Assembly (NCBI GenBank): GCA_016719785.1
Contig: JADJYJ010000006.1
Span: 248,001-312,000, forward strand
Direction: 5' to 3'
From: Candidatus Amarolinea dominans
Lineage (GTDB): Bacteria; Chloroflexota; Anaerolineae; SSC4; Amarolineaceae
Length of the DNA: 64,000 nucleotides
Both the position numbers and the translations under genes were made by a program. Under the pieces are notes generated by a model. That model searched no databases, was not told the origin of the DNA, and saw only the letters and a list, made by a program, of their open reading frames with translations. This document shows, piece by piece, positions 41,028 through 50,426 of this stretch. Every line of letters begins with the position of its first letter. The first letter of the stretch is position 1.

Positions 41028-42185
41028 ATGAATTTTTTTCATGATCTGTCACCCTTGTCAACCGACAAGGGTATTTTATTGCGCCGCCTTCTTTTAGACC
41101 ACGGACAGTCTGTAAACGTCACTCCGCGGCGCCAGCTCCTGCGCGCTGGCTTCTCCTGGCTACTGCTGGCAATCCTGGCACTTTCCGGGCCAGGCCAGGC
41201 GCGTGCAAATCCCCTCGATGGGTACGCAGTCCACCTGCGCGACCCGGATCCCGAAACGGGGATCCGTTCCACGCCTGCGAACAACACCTGGCCGGCGCGC
41301 ACCGCGGCGGTCGTGCGCGCCATCAATTGGCTGCACACGCAGCAGCAGCCCGATGGCAGTTTTGGCGTGCGAACCGCAGACGCCGTTTTTCTGATCGCCC
41401 GTGCGGGCGAAGACCCGGACGGCCCGGCCTGGCGGCCTGCCAGCTTCAGCGCGCTCGATGCCTTGCGCAGCCAGATACCCGCGTATCTGACTGACGCCGG
41501 CCGCACGGCCAAGTTCCTGCGCGCGGTTGCGGCCGCGGGCCGCGACGTGCATCACTTCGCCGGCATAGACCTGGCCGCACACCTCTCCAGCTACTACCAG
41601 CCAGCTACTGGTTTGTATCATCCCGGACACCTCTATTACCACACCCTGGCCGTGCAGGGCCTGCGCCTGGCCTCGCAACCACTGCCGGCGCCGGCCGTGA
41701 CCGCCATCATCGCCCAGCAGCATGCCACCGGCGGCTGGGAATGGCGCATCGGCGGCCCGTTGGATGAGGTTGACACCACCGGCCTGATCCTGGAGACGCT
41801 GCCCCTGGCCGCTGTACCCGTCAGCAGCACCACGGTGATTTCCGCGGTCAGTTTTTTGGCTTCGACGCAGCACCCCGATGGCGGCTGGAGCCTCGGCGCC
41901 GCCGGTACCACCAACAGCAATTCGACGGCGCTGGCCCTGGCCGGCCTGCTCGCCGTGGAACATCACCCCCTGGCCGCGCCATTCGTTCATGGCAGCAACA
42001 CGCCGCTGTCAGCCTTACTGGCGTTGCAGGCGGCCGATGGCGGCTTCAATTTCATGGCGACGGCCGCGGGCGAGCGCTTGATGGCGACCCTGGACGCGCT
42101 GGATGCCCTGCTGCGCCCCTATCCAGGCGATGTGCTCCCGCCGCCGCGCCTGTTTCTGCCATTCGTCGCCCGCCCGCCCATCTGA
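41028..42185 (+). CDS. Secreted prenyltransferase-repeat (alpha/alpha barrel) protein, transcobalamin-like
   Basis: 385 residues from ATG 41028. A TTG at 41079 is a serious alternative: it lies after the riboswitch hairpin, and AAGGG sits seven bases upstream. The N-terminus then has a signal peptide with twin Arg (TPRRQLLRAGFSWLLLAILA, ending GQARA). The body carries repeats of the form INWLHTQQQPDGSFG, IAQQHATGGWEW, LASTQHPDGGWSL and LALQAADGGFNF, the pattern of squalene-cyclase/prenyltransferase alpha/alpha barrels. That fold also forms the N-terminal half of animal transcobalamin and intrinsic factor. It ends PRLFLPFVARPPI. No catalytic DxDD motif is seen. A B12 riboswitch lies directly upstream, so B12 binding is the favoured role (inference). 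Confidence 0.8.
   Translation: MNFFHDLSPLSTDKGILLRRLLLDHGQSVNVTPRRQLLRAGFSWLLLAILALSGPGQARANPLDGYAVHLRDPDPETGIRSTPANNTWPARTAAVVRAINWLHTQQQPDGSFGVRTADAVFLIARAGEDPDGPAWRPASFSALDALRSQIPAYLTDAGRTAKFLRAVAAAGRDVHHFAGIDLAAHLSSYYQPATGLYHPGHLYYHTLAVQGLRLASQPLPAPAVTAIIAQQHATGGWEWRIGGPLDEVDTTGLILETLPLAAVPVSSTTVISAVSFLASTQHPDGGWSLGAAGTTNSNSTALALAGLLAVEHHPLAAPFVHGSNTPLSALLALQAADGGFNFMATAAGERLMATLDALDALLRPYPGDVLPPPRLFLPFVARPPI
41051..41080 (+). terminator. Riboswitch expression-platform hairpin
   Basis: ACCCTTGTC (41051-41059) and GACAAGGGT (41064-41072) form a perfect 9-bp stem with loop AACC, followed by ATTTTATT. It could end transcription when B12 is bound. Its 3' arm also contains AAGGG, the likely ribosome site for a TTG start at 41079, so translational masking is a second possibility. 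Confidence 0.8.
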
Positions 42186-42243
42186 GATTCCCGAAGCCTG
42201 CGAGGCTGCAGAAGCCCAGCAAACAAGCTAATTTGGTAGGATT

Positions 42244-45200
42244 ATGTTTTCAAGACGCACATTGTCAGTTATTCTCTTAGTCGGCGCCCTCCTCATATCC
42301 ACCCTCCCCACGCGCGCGGCCAAAACCATCCCCAATACCATTGGCCTTGTGGTTCAGCACGCCGACGGCCGCGTGGAGACGCGCACGGTGCTGTTTTCTG
42401 AGCCGACCATCAGCGGGCTGGAAGCCTTGCAGCGCTCTGGCCTCGCGCTGGAGCTGAGCGGCGCCCTGGTCTGCCGCATTGGCGGCACGGGCTGCCCCAG
42501 CGCCGATTGTTTCTGCGGCTGCCCAGCGCCGTTCGATCCCTGCTTCTACTGGTCCTATTTCAATTGGAACGGCCACGCCTGGGACTTTGCCGCCGTGGGC
42601 GCAGGTGAACGCCAGTTGCACGACGGCGATGTAGATGGCTGGCGCTGGAGCCAGGGACAGCCGCCGGACGCCAGCGCCTTCACGCAGTTGGCCGTGCAGC
42701 GGGCGCTCGCCTGGCTACACACCCAGCAGCAGGCCGATGGCAGTTTTCCCGGCTTTGGCGTGGGCGCCACCGCGGACGCGGTCATCGCCCTGGCCGCCGC
42801 CAACGAAAAAGCGGCTGACTGGCGAGTAGGACAAGGCCCCAGCGCGCTCGCTTACCTGGCGACTCAGGCGGGAACGTTTGCCAGCAGCGCCGCAGCCACC
42901 GGCAAACTGATCCTGGCCGTTGCCGCGGCCGATGCCAACCCCACGGATTTTGGCGGTCTCAACCTGTTGACCCGGCTGGCGACGTTTGCGGACGCCGGCG
43001 GTCGCTTCGGCGCCAGCAATTGGGATCAGGCGTACGCGATCCTGGCCTTGCGCGCCAGCCAGGCGCCGATTCCCGATGGCGCCGCCGGCCACCTGCTCGC
43101 CGCGCAAACGACGGCGGGCGGCTGGGGCTTCATGCCCGGCGACACTGCGGACGTGGACAGCACCGCCCTGGTCATGCAGGCGCTCAGCGCGGCCGGCGAA
43201 CCGCTTGCCAGCCCGGCCATGACCCAGGCGGTCGCGTTTCTGCACACGCAGCAGAACCAGGATGGCGGATTCCCCTACCAATCTCCCTTCCCCACCAGCG
43301 TCAGCTCCACCGCCCTGGCCTTGCAGGGACTGCTGGCCGTGAGCGACAACCCGTTGGCCGCGGGCTGGACGATCAGCAATACGACACCGTTCCAGGCCCT
43401 GTTGGCGCAGCAGAGCGCGGCCGGCGGCTTTGTCGGCTTCAGCGGCCCCAACGATCTGTTTTCAACGGTGTCTGCCTTGCCGGCCCTGGTGGGTAAACCG
43501 CTGCCGCTGCGCGGGCGCCAGGTGGCGCTCGATCACGCGCTGACCTGGCTGCACAGCCAGCAGCAGGCGGACGGCAGCTTCGGCGCTCCCGGTCAGAGCG
43601 CGGATGCCGTGTTCGCCGCGGTCAGCGGCGGGCAAGATCCGGCCACCTGGACACAAGGCGGTCCCAGCCTGCTCGCTTACCTGGCATCGCAGGCCATGAC
43701 CTACACCCTCTCCTCCACCGCGGCCGCGGGCAAGCTCACCCTGGCCGCGCTTGCCAGCCGGCCGGACCGTGCGCCGAACGATTTTGGCGGCGTCAACGTT
43801 GGCGCCCGCGTGCTCGATGCCTTCGACCCAGGCAGCGGCCAGATCGGCAGCAGCCTGTTCGATCACGGTTTTGGCCTGTTGGCGATGTCCGCGCAGTACG
43901 CGCCGGGTCGTTGGCTGAGCCGCGCCTGGCTGCGTCAACAGCAGCTTGCCAACGGCGGCTGGGAACTCGGCAGCGGTTGGGGCGCGGACACCAATACGAC
44001 GGCCGTCGCGCTGCAGGCCCTGCTCGCCGCGGGTGAGCCGGCTGACGCGGCCTCCGTGCAGCATGGCTTGACCTTCCTGCGCCAGCAACAGAACCCGGAC
44101 GGCGGCTTCCCCTATCAGAAACCGTGCGGCTATCCGGCCTGTGATGCCACCGATGTCAATTCGACCGCCTATGTGGTGCAGGCCCTGGTCGCAGCCGGGC
44201 ATGACCCGGACGGCTGGGCCTGGAGTCAGCACATCACGGCCACGAATCAGATTACACTGACCCTGCACACCCCGCTTGATGCGCTGTTGGCGCGGCAGAG
44301 CCAGGATGGCGGCTTTGCCGGTTTCAGCGGCGCCAATGACCTCTATGCCACCGTGCAGGCCGTACCCGCCGTGGCCTTGCGTGCCCAACCGTTGGCGAGC
44401 CGCGCACGTGGTATTATCCGGGCATCCGGCGGTAGAACCCGGCCACTGGGACAAACGATGACCCAACTGCACCATCACCCCCCTGACCGCAATCTGTTCG
44501 GCTTTGCCCGTCCGCTGGGCGCGCGCGGGCTGCTCCTGGGCCTCCTCCTGGCGTTGGCGTGCGGATTTGGCGTCAATCAGACGGCCGCGCGGCCGCTCAC
44601 CCACCAGGCCGGTCTGGTGGTGCAGTTTGACAATGACCAGGTGCAGACCTACTGCGTCAATTTCGAGGCGGAAACGATCAGCGGCCTGCAGTTGCTGAAG
44701 AGCGTCTCCAGTTTGCAGGTCATTTACGATGCCACCAGCACGGGCATGGGCGCCGGCGTCTGCAAGATCAACAACGACGGCTGCAGCTTCCCCATCGAGG
44801 ACTGTTTCTGCCAGTGCCAGGGGCTGGCGTGCGTCTACTGGTCCTACTGGCATCTCAGGCCCAACAACACCTGGGACTATTCACAACTGGGCGCCAGCAG
44901 TTTTGTGCTGAGCAACGGCCAGGTGGATGGTTGGCGCTGGGGCGCGGGTGCGGACGGCAACGGCCAGCCGCCGCCGGTCATCACCCTGGGCGAAATCTGT
45001 CAGCCCGCGGCGACAGCCACGCCCACGCCAACCCCTTCGCCCACGGTCACGGCCACGCCAACCCCGACACCCACGGCGACTCCGACGAATACGGCGACCG
45101 CCGCGCCCGGCGCAACGCCCACCCCGACGCCCGTGGTGCAGATCAGCTTCAGCGCAGCGCCGCTGACGTTGACCGCGGGGCAGTGCAGCAGCGTCAGTTG

Positions 45201-45771
45201 GAAAGTCAGCGGGCCGTGGACCGCCATCTACTACAACGAGGCCATCGTCACGCCCGAGGAGCAGCGCCAGGAATGTCCACAGCAGACGCAGCCATTGGTT
45301 TTGCGGGTAGATACCGGCGCGGGCGTATTGACGCGCAGCATCACGCTGCAAGTGACGGGCGCCACCGCCACGCCACCCCCTGCGCTGACCGCGACGCCAA
45401 CGCCCGCGCTCACGCCGACGCCGACGGTGACGCGCGCACCCGTGGCGACCGCAACGCCCGCGCCCACTCAGACGGCGGTCGGGACGGCCGCGCTTGCAGG
45501 TGAGACGGCCGCGCCCACTCAGACTGCGGTCGGGACGGCCGCGCCCACTCGGACTGCGGTCGGGACGGCCGCGCTCCCAGGAGGGACGGCTGCGCCCACT
45601 CAGACTGCGGCCGGGACGGCTGCGCTCCCCGGTGGGACGGCTGCGCCCCCGGATCGTCATAGCGGCGGGCTGTTGTGGCAATACGCCCTGTTTGGCTTGA
45701 TCCTGCTGGCGCTGGGCGGCGCGGTGATCTTTGTCCTGGGGCGCCAGGGCGGGACGGAGGAGGAACCGTGA
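42244..45771 (+). CDS. Secreted multidomain transcobalamin-like protein (two DUF4430 domains, two barrel-repeat domains)
   Basis: 1175 residues. Signal peptide MFSRRTLSVILLVGALLIST. Residues 30-135 are a DUF4430-like domain (transcobalamin C-terminal type: TISGLEALQRSG, then a Cys cluster CFCGCPAP, YWSYFNWNG, DGDVDGWRWS). Residues about 140-425 and 430-715 are two alpha/alpha-barrel repeat sets (LAWLHTQQQADGSFPG, LTWLHSQQQADGSFGA, FLRQQQNPDGGFPYQ). At residue 739 a second Met starts what looks like a complete new signal peptide (GLLLGLLLALACGFGVNQTA), then a second DUF4430 domain (TISGLQLLKSV, CFCQCQG, VYWSYWHLRPNN). A Thr/Pro linker, an Ig-like segment, a repetitive Thr/Ala stalk, one TM helix and an acidic tail follow. 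So the frame seems to fuse two genes: 42244-about 44457 and 44458-45771. It follows the riboswitch-controlled gene by 58 bases. Confidence 0.82.
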   Translation: MFSRRTLSVILLVGALLISTLPTRAAKTIPNTIGLVVQHADGRVETRTVLFSEPTISGLEALQRSGLALELSGALVCRIGGTGCPSADCFCGCPAPFDPCFYWSYFNWNGHAWDFAAVGAGERQLHDGDVDGWRWSQGQPPDASAFTQLAVQRALAWLHTQQQADGSFPGFGVGATADAVIALAAANEKAADWRVGQGPSALAYLATQAGTFASSAAATGKLILAVAAADANPTDFGGLNLLTRLATFADAGGRFGASNWDQAYAILALRASQAPIPDGAAGHLLAAQTTAGGWGFMPGDTADVDSTALVMQALSAAGEPLASPAMTQAVAFLHTQQNQDGGFPYQSPFPTSVSSTALALQGLLAVSDNPLAAGWTISNTTPFQALLAQQSAAGGFVGFSGPNDLFSTVSALPALVGKPLPLRGRQVALDHALTWLHSQQQADGSFGAPGQSADAVFAAVSGGQDPATWTQGGPSLLAYLASQAMTYTLSSTAAAGKLTLAALASRPDRAPNDFGGVNVGARVLDAFDPGSGQIGSSLFDHGFGLLAMSAQYAPGRWLSRAWLRQQQLANGGWELGSGWGADTNTTAVALQALLAAGEPADAASVQHGLTFLRQQQNPDGGFPYQKPCGYPACDATDVNSTAYVVQALVAAGHDPDGWAWSQHITATNQITLTLHTPLDALLARQSQDGGFAGFSGANDLYATVQAVPAVALRAQPLASRARGIIRASGGRTRPLGQTMTQLHHHPPDRNLFGFARPLGARGLLLGLLLALACGFGVNQTAARPLTHQAGLVVQFDNDQVQTYCVNFEAETISGLQLLKSVSSLQVIYDATSTGMGAGVCKINNDGCSFPIEDCFCQCQGLACVYWSYWHLRPNNTWDYSQLGASSFVLSNGQVDGWRWGAGADGNGQPPPVITLGEICQPAATATPTPTPSPTVTATPTPTPTATPTNTATAAPGATPTPTPVVQISFSAAPLTLTAGQCSSVSWKVSGPWTAIYYNEAIVTPEEQRQECPQQTQPLVLRVDTGAGVLTRSITLQVTGATATPPPALTATPTPALTPTPTVTRAPVATATPAPTQTAVGTAALAGETAAPTQTAVGTAAPTRTAVGTAALPGGTAAPTQTAAGTAALPGGTAAPPDRHSGGLLWQYALFGLILLALGGAVIFVLGRQGGTEEEP
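45460..45650 (+). repeat. Tandem 30-60 bp repeats encoding the Thr/Ala stalk
   Basis: Units of the form GCGCCCACTCAGACTGCGG and GTCGGGACGGCCGCGCT alternate about six times. They encode APTQTAVGTAA-type repeats just before the TM anchor. Length variation between strains is expected. Confidence 0.8.
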
Positions 45772-45793
45772 GCTTAGCCCGCGGCGCGCATCT

Positions 45794-46867
45794 GTGAACG
45801 AGACTTTTCATCCCATCGCCTGGCTGTTGTGGTTGACGGCCGCCGCGTTGCCGGCTATGCTGACGCGCAATCCGTTGTATCTGCTCCTGCTCCTGCTGGC
45901 CACTGCAGCCGTCTATGGCACGCTGCAGCGCCGCACACCGTCGGCGCAAGCGTGGGGTGTTTTTTTGCGTGCCGGGCTGTTCCTGGTGGCATTCAGCGTG
46001 CCGTTCAACGCGCTGATGGTTCACGCCGGCAACCTGGTGCTGCTGCGCTTACCGGCGGCCTGGCCGATCGTGGGCGGGAACATCACGCTGGAGGCGCTGC
46101 TCTACGGCCTGAGCAGTGGGCTGAACCTGCTGGCCCTGCTCCTGATCTTCGCCGCCTTCAACCTGGGCCTGGATCAGTCGCGGCTGCTGCGCCTGATCCC
46201 CAAGCCGTTTTACACCGTTGGCGTGGTAGCCGCCATTGCTGTGACCTTCGTGCCGCAGATGCTAACCGCCTTGCAGGAGATTCGTGACGTGCAGCGCCTG
46301 CGCGGTTTTCGGCCGCGTGGTCTGCGCGACATGGGGCCGTTGTTCCTACCGCTGCTGACCACCGGGCTGGAGCGGGCCATTCAACTGGCCGAATCCATGG
46401 AGGCGCGCGGCTTCAGCAGCACGCAAACCCGGCTGAGCGGCCGCGCCGTGCTCGGCCTGCGCCTGGCGCTGATCGTCTCCCTGGCTCTGCTGCTCGTGGG
46501 TCAGTTTGCGGCCAGCTATTGGCCAACCGCGCGGGCCTGGGCGCCGCTGTTGTCGGGCGCGGGGCTGCTGTTGTTGGCGTATCTTTTTTGGCGGCAAGGG
46601 CGGCAAATTCAGCGCACACGCTATCGCCGCTGGGTGTGGCGCCGGCGCGACACCTGGCTCAGCCTGGCCTGTCTCGTTACCCTGAGCGTCACCGGCACGC
46701 TGTGGTTGACCAGCCGCATCGGCCTGCTCTACTACCCCTATCCGCCCTATTCCCCCTGGCCGTCGTTTCAACCGGTGCTGGGCGCGGCCCTGGCCCTGCT
46801 CATCGCGCCCGCGCTGCTGCTGCCTCCGCCGCGCCGCGGCGCGAACGCCGAGACAACTGACGCGTGA
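45794..46867 (+). CDS. ecfT: ECF transporter transmembrane component EcfT (CbiQ family)
   Basis: 357 residues from GTG 45794; the frame is open from 45731, overlapping the upstream gene, and no strong ribosome site decides. About six to seven TM helices. The coupling motifs of EcfT are seen as RLRGFRPRGLRDMG and LAESMEARGFSST (the Ala-Arg-Gly signature). EcfT joins the substrate-binding S protein to the ATPases. The C-terminal part (residues 210-350) adds extra helices. It lies next to the transcobalamin-like gene and upstream of fused ATPases on the same strand. Confidence 0.88.
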   Translation: MNETFHPIAWLLWLTAAALPAMLTRNPLYLLLLLLATAAVYGTLQRRTPSAQAWGVFLRAGLFLVAFSVPFNALMVHAGNLVLLRLPAAWPIVGGNITLEALLYGLSSGLNLLALLLIFAAFNLGLDQSRLLRLIPKPFYTVGVVAAIAVTFVPQMLTALQEIRDVQRLRGFRPRGLRDMGPLFLPLLTTGLERAIQLAESMEARGFSSTQTRLSGRAVLGLRLALIVSLALLLVGQFAASYWPTARAWAPLLSGAGLLLLAYLFWRQGRQIQRTRYRRWVWRRRDTWLSLACLVTLSVTGTLWLTSRIGLLYYPYPPYSPWPSFQPVLGAALALLIAPALLLPPPRRGANAETTDA

Positions 46868-46879
46868 CGGTTATGCAAA

Positions 46880-46908
46880 TGGGCAAGCCGCGATGATAGG
46901 GCTATAAT
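46880..46908 (+). promoter_or_regulatory. Candidate promoter of the DNA methyltransferase gene
   Basis: TGGGCA (46880-46885), a 17-base spacer and TATAAT (46903-46908). The start codon is at 46942. The -10 is perfect, the -35 matches 4 of 6. Confidence 0.5.
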
Positions 46909-46941
46909 CACAGCCACTAAGATGATGAGAGAGGTGTCGCG

Positions 46942-48156
46942 ATGACGCGTGGGCGTATGGTAACGCAGTTGAGGAAATATAGCATCATTGATGTACAGGC
47001 GGCCAAAGAGGTCGCCATGGTTTGGTTGGAACAGGCGCAACTGCAAAATGCTGTGACCTTTGGCCTGCCGGAAGTAGATGACCGCTACCATGTTTGGCGT
47101 GTGCCGTTGCTCAACCAAACGGGCCAAGAGCGCATCGGGGAAGTGGTCATAGATGCACGGACATCGTTGATTCTGGAAAACAAATCAACGGCGCCGGGCA
47201 CGCTTGAGGCGCGTCTTTTGGGCCGCAAGGTTGAATCGGCACCATCGGCGCCGCGTGCGCGAGATACGTATGCGCTCTCTGCGCTGCGGAATACGGTGAT
47301 CCAGGGTGACTCGGAAGCAATACTGTCTGATTTGCCGGCCGGCAGCGTTGACCTGATTTTTACGTCGCCGCCCTATTACAACGCACGACCGGAATACACG
47401 GACTATGTGACGTATGAAGAATATCTACTGAAAATTCGAAAGATCATGCAGCAAGCGCATCGGGTACTGGCCGAAGGGCGCTTTTTTGTGATGAACGTGT
47501 CGCCGGTGCTGATCCGACGCGCCAATCGCAGCGAAGCCTCGCGTCGTATCGCCGTGCCGTTCGACATGCACCGCCTGTTTACCGAAGAAGGCTACGAGTT
47601 CATTGACGACATCATTTGGGAAAAACCAGAGGGCGCCGGATGGGCCACCGGACGCGGACGCCGCTTTGCCGCCGATCGCAATCCACTGCAGTACAAGCCG
47701 GTGCCGGTGACCGAGTATGTGCTGGTTTATCGCAAGCAAACCAGCCGCCTGATTGACTGGAACATTCGCGCCCATTCGAACCAGGCGTTAGTGGAAGCCT
47801 CGAAAATTGGCGATGATTACGAGCACACCAACATCTGGCGCATCAAGCCCGCGTACGATGAGCGCCATCCGGCCATTTTTCCGCTGGAATTGGCCGAAAA
47901 GGTCATCAGCTACTACTCGTTCAAGGATGATGTCGTGCTTGATCCGTTCGCGGGCGCCGGCACGGTCGGCAAGGCGGCCATCAAGCTGGGCCGGCGTTTT
48001 GTCTTGATCGAACAAAATCCACAGTACGTGGCGGTAATACGCGAAGAGATGCCCAAATGGTTGGGCAAAGAAGCTGAGCAAGTCCTGACCATCAACTGCG
48101 CCGCGGTTGACTCCCAATTACTCGAGGCGCCTTTGGAGAGTTTTGTTGGTCTGTAG
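46942..48156 (+). CDS. DNA methyltransferase, beta class (SPPY type), orphan
   Basis: 404 residues. GAGAGG lies seven bases before the ATG. The order of motifs is catalytic IFTSPPYYNARPEYTDY (motif IV, about residue 135) followed near the C-terminus by the AdoMet-binding VVLDPFAGAGTVGKAAI (motif I, about residue 335). Catalytic motif before AdoMet motif is the beta-class order used by N4-cytosine and N6-adenine enzymes. The first 95 residues form an extra domain (LPEVDDRYHVWRVPL) that I do not recognise. No nuclease gene is adjacent. It interrupts the ECF gene order. Confidence 0.88.
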   Translation: MTRGRMVTQLRKYSIIDVQAAKEVAMVWLEQAQLQNAVTFGLPEVDDRYHVWRVPLLNQTGQERIGEVVIDARTSLILENKSTAPGTLEARLLGRKVESAPSAPRARDTYALSALRNTVIQGDSEAILSDLPAGSVDLIFTSPPYYNARPEYTDYVTYEEYLLKIRKIMQQAHRVLAEGRFFVMNVSPVLIRRANRSEASRRIAVPFDMHRLFTEEGYEFIDDIIWEKPEGAGWATGRGRRFAADRNPLQYKPVPVTEYVLVYRKQTSRLIDWNIRAHSNQALVEASKIGDDYEHTNIWRIKPAYDERHPAIFPLELAEKVISYYSFKDDVVLDPFAGAGTVGKAAIKLGRRFVLIEQNPQYVAVIREEMPKWLGKEAEQVLTINCAAVDSQLLEAPLESFVGL

Positions 48157-48203
48157 TCTAATCAAACGAAAATTTGGTGTAGATATTCCAAGGAGTTGAG
48201 ACG

Positions 48204-48647
48204 ATGGGTGTTTTCGATGCCATCAAGCGCGCGGTTGGCTTGGGCAAGCAGGAGAAGCCGGTTTCTTGGCCGGCCAGTGTGCCGGAGCCAGAACCGGAAC
48301 CGATCCAGGTAGCGGAGTTGACGCCGGCTGAGCTTGTGGCGCAGCAGGCCGCCGGCAAGCCGTTTGTGTTGGTGGACGTGCGCAGTTCTGGCGAGCAATT
48401 TATTGGCCACCTGGTTGGCGCGCGCCTGCTGCCCATGCCGACGTTGCCGCGGGCCATCAGTGAGTTGGACAAGACCGCGCCCACGGTAGTTTACTGCGCC
48501 CATGGCTACAGCAGCGTGGCCGCGGCCGGCTATCTCATGCAACAGGGTTTCGGCGAAGTCTACAGCCTCAAGGGCGGTATTACAACCTGGCAAGCTGAAG
48601 GCAATCCGGTGGAGGAGCCTTACAAGCAAGCGCGCAGCGGGAAATGA
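48204..48647 (+). CDS. Rhodanese-domain protein
   Basis: 147 residues, with AAGGAG about eight bases before the ATG. After a Pro/Glu-rich N-terminal linker (PEPEPEPIQVAEL) comes a single rhodanese fold: FVLVDVRSSGEQFIGHLVGA and the active-site loop VVYCAHGYSSVAAAGYL with catalytic Cys. It probably handles sulfane sulfur or acts as a phosphatase-like relative; the substrate is unknown. There is no signal peptide. It sits between the methyltransferase and the ECF ATPase gene. Confidence 0.92.
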   Translation: MGVFDAIKRAVGLGKQEKPVSWPASVPEPEPEPIQVAELTPAELVAQQAAGKPFVLVDVRSSGEQFIGHLVGARLLPMPTLPRAISELDKTAPTVVYCAHGYSSVAAAGYLMQQGFGEVYSLKGGITTWQAEGNPVEEPYKQARSGK

Positions 48648-48699
48648 GAAGTGGGAAGTGAGGGGGAAGAAGAAAAATGACAGAGGCGCGGTATGGGCG

Positions 48700-50406
48700 G
48701 TGATTAAGTTCGAGCGGGTGTCGTATGCCTATCCGCAGCAGAGGGCGCCGGTGTTGCGCAACCTGTCGCTGGAGATTGCGGAGGGGGAGTTTGTCCTGGT
48801 GGTGGGGCCATCGGGCGCGGGCAAGTCAACGTTTCTGCGCTGTCTGAACGGCCTGGTGCCCCATTTCTACGGCGGACGCTTCAGCGGGCAGGTGCGCGTG
48901 GCGGGTCGCGATCCGGTCAACCTGGAGCCGCGCGGCATGGCCGACGCGGTTGGCTTTGTGTTCCAGGACCCGGAGGCGCAGTTCGTTGTGGACACCGTGG
49001 AAGATGAACTGGTCTTTGCGCTGGAGAATTTCGCCCTGCCGCAGGCCGTGATGCGCAAACGGGTCGAAGAGGTGCTCGATCAACTCGGCATCGCGCACCT
49101 GCGCAGCCGCCGCGTCTCCACCCTGTCGGGCGGTGAAAAGCAGCGCGTGGCCCTGGCCGCCGTGATGACGCTGCATCCGCAGGTGCTTGTGCTGGATGAA
49201 CCAACCTCTCAGCTCGACCCGCAGGCGGCCGAAGAAGTGCTGATCGCCCTGCGCCAGTTGAACGAAGACCTGGGACTGACGGTCATCCTGTCTGAGCATC
49301 GCCTGGAACGCGTGGTGCAGTACGCGGACCGCATTCTCTACTTCCCCGGCGCCGGCGCACCAATCGTGGATGGCACGCCGGATGATGTCCTGAGCCAGGT
49401 GCCGCTGACGCCGCCGCTGGTCACGCTGGGCAAGGCGCTGGGCTGGCGCCCGCTGCCGCTCACGATCAAGGACGCGCGTCGCTTTGCCCGTCAGTTGGAC
49501 CTGACACCCCTGCGCGGCCAGGCCGTAGCCCCCCAGCCAGGCGACAAGGTGGCGCCCAGCGTGCAGATCGAGAACGCCTGGTATGACTACGCGGGTCGCG
49601 AGGCGTTGCGTGGGGTGTCGCTGACCTTTCGCCCCGGCGAACTGGTGGCATTGATGGGGCGCAACGGGGCCGGCAAAACCACCCTGATGAAGCTGCTGGT
49701 GGGACTGCTGCGCGCCAAGCAGGGCCGCATCCGCCTCGCCGGCGCCCATGGCTATGCGGGCCGTGCCGCGCCTGGTCACAGCCAGGGCAACGGCCAACAC
49801 GCCGCGGACCTGTTGGTGGACACGAGCAAGCTCTCCCTGGATGAGATCGTCAAGACCGTGGGCTATGTGCCGCAGGACCCCGGCCTGCTGCTTTTCCAGG
49901 ACACTCTGGCGCAGGAATTGACCTTCACACGCAACGGACATGCCCTGCCGGCCGATCGGCCGGCCGACCAGGCGCTGCTCGCCAGCCTGGGCCTGGCGCA
50001 TTTGAGCGATCATTACCCGCGCGACCTGAGCGGCGGCGAACGCCAGCGCGCGGCCCTGGCCGCGATCCTGGTGGCCGATCCACAAGTGCTGCTTCTGGAC
50101 GAACCGACGCGGGGCTTGGACTATCAGCAGAAAGCGGAGTTAGTCAAGCTGCTCAGAAGTTATCGCCAGGCCGGCAAAACGATCATCATGGCGACGCACG
50201 ATGTCGAGTTGGTGGCGGGGTGCGCCGATCGTGTCATTCTGTTGGCCGAGGGACAGGTGGTGCTCGATGCGCCCACGCGTATCGCGATGAGCGAATCGTT
50301 GGTCTTCGCCTCGCAAATCAACAAGCTCCTGCGCGATCCGGCGTTTCTGACGGTAGATGACGTGCTGCGTAACATGCAGCGAAACGGCGCCAATCCGTGG
50401 CAGTGA
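48700..50406 (+). CDS. ecfA: ECF transporter ATPase with two fused ABC domains (EcfA1-EcfA2)
   Basis: 568 residues from GTG 48700, which begins VIKFERVSYAYPQQRAPVLR; the frame continues upstream into the rhodanese gene without similarity. ABC domain 1 has Walker A GPSGAGKSTFLR, signature LSGGEKQRVALA and Walker B VLVLDEPTSQLD. ABC domain 2 has GRNGAGKTTLMK, LSGGERQRAALA and VLLLDEPTRGLD. Between the Walker A and signature of domain 2 is a 40-residue insertion (GAHGYAGRAAPGHSQGNGQH). Fused double ATPases power group I or II ECF vitamin transporters. Given the riboswitch and the S protein at 52285, cobalamin is the expected cargo. Confidence 0.9.
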   Translation: MIKFERVSYAYPQQRAPVLRNLSLEIAEGEFVLVVGPSGAGKSTFLRCLNGLVPHFYGGRFSGQVRVAGRDPVNLEPRGMADAVGFVFQDPEAQFVVDTVEDELVFALENFALPQAVMRKRVEEVLDQLGIAHLRSRRVSTLSGGEKQRVALAAVMTLHPQVLVLDEPTSQLDPQAAEEVLIALRQLNEDLGLTVILSEHRLERVVQYADRILYFPGAGAPIVDGTPDDVLSQVPLTPPLVTLGKALGWRPLPLTIKDARRFARQLDLTPLRGQAVAPQPGDKVAPSVQIENAWYDYAGREALRGVSLTFRPGELVALMGRNGAGKTTLMKLLVGLLRAKQGRIRLAGAHGYAGRAAPGHSQGNGQHAADLLVDTSKLSLDEIVKTVGYVPQDPGLLLFQDTLAQELTFTRNGHALPADRPADQALLASLGLAHLSDHYPRDLSGGERQRAALAAILVADPQVLLLDEPTRGLDYQQKAELVKLLRSYRQAGKTIIMATHDVELVAGCADRVILLAEGQVVLDAPTRIAMSESLVFASQINKLLRDPAFLTVDDVLRNMQRNGANPWQ

Positions 50407-50426
50407 GCGCAGGCAGCGATGTTCTT

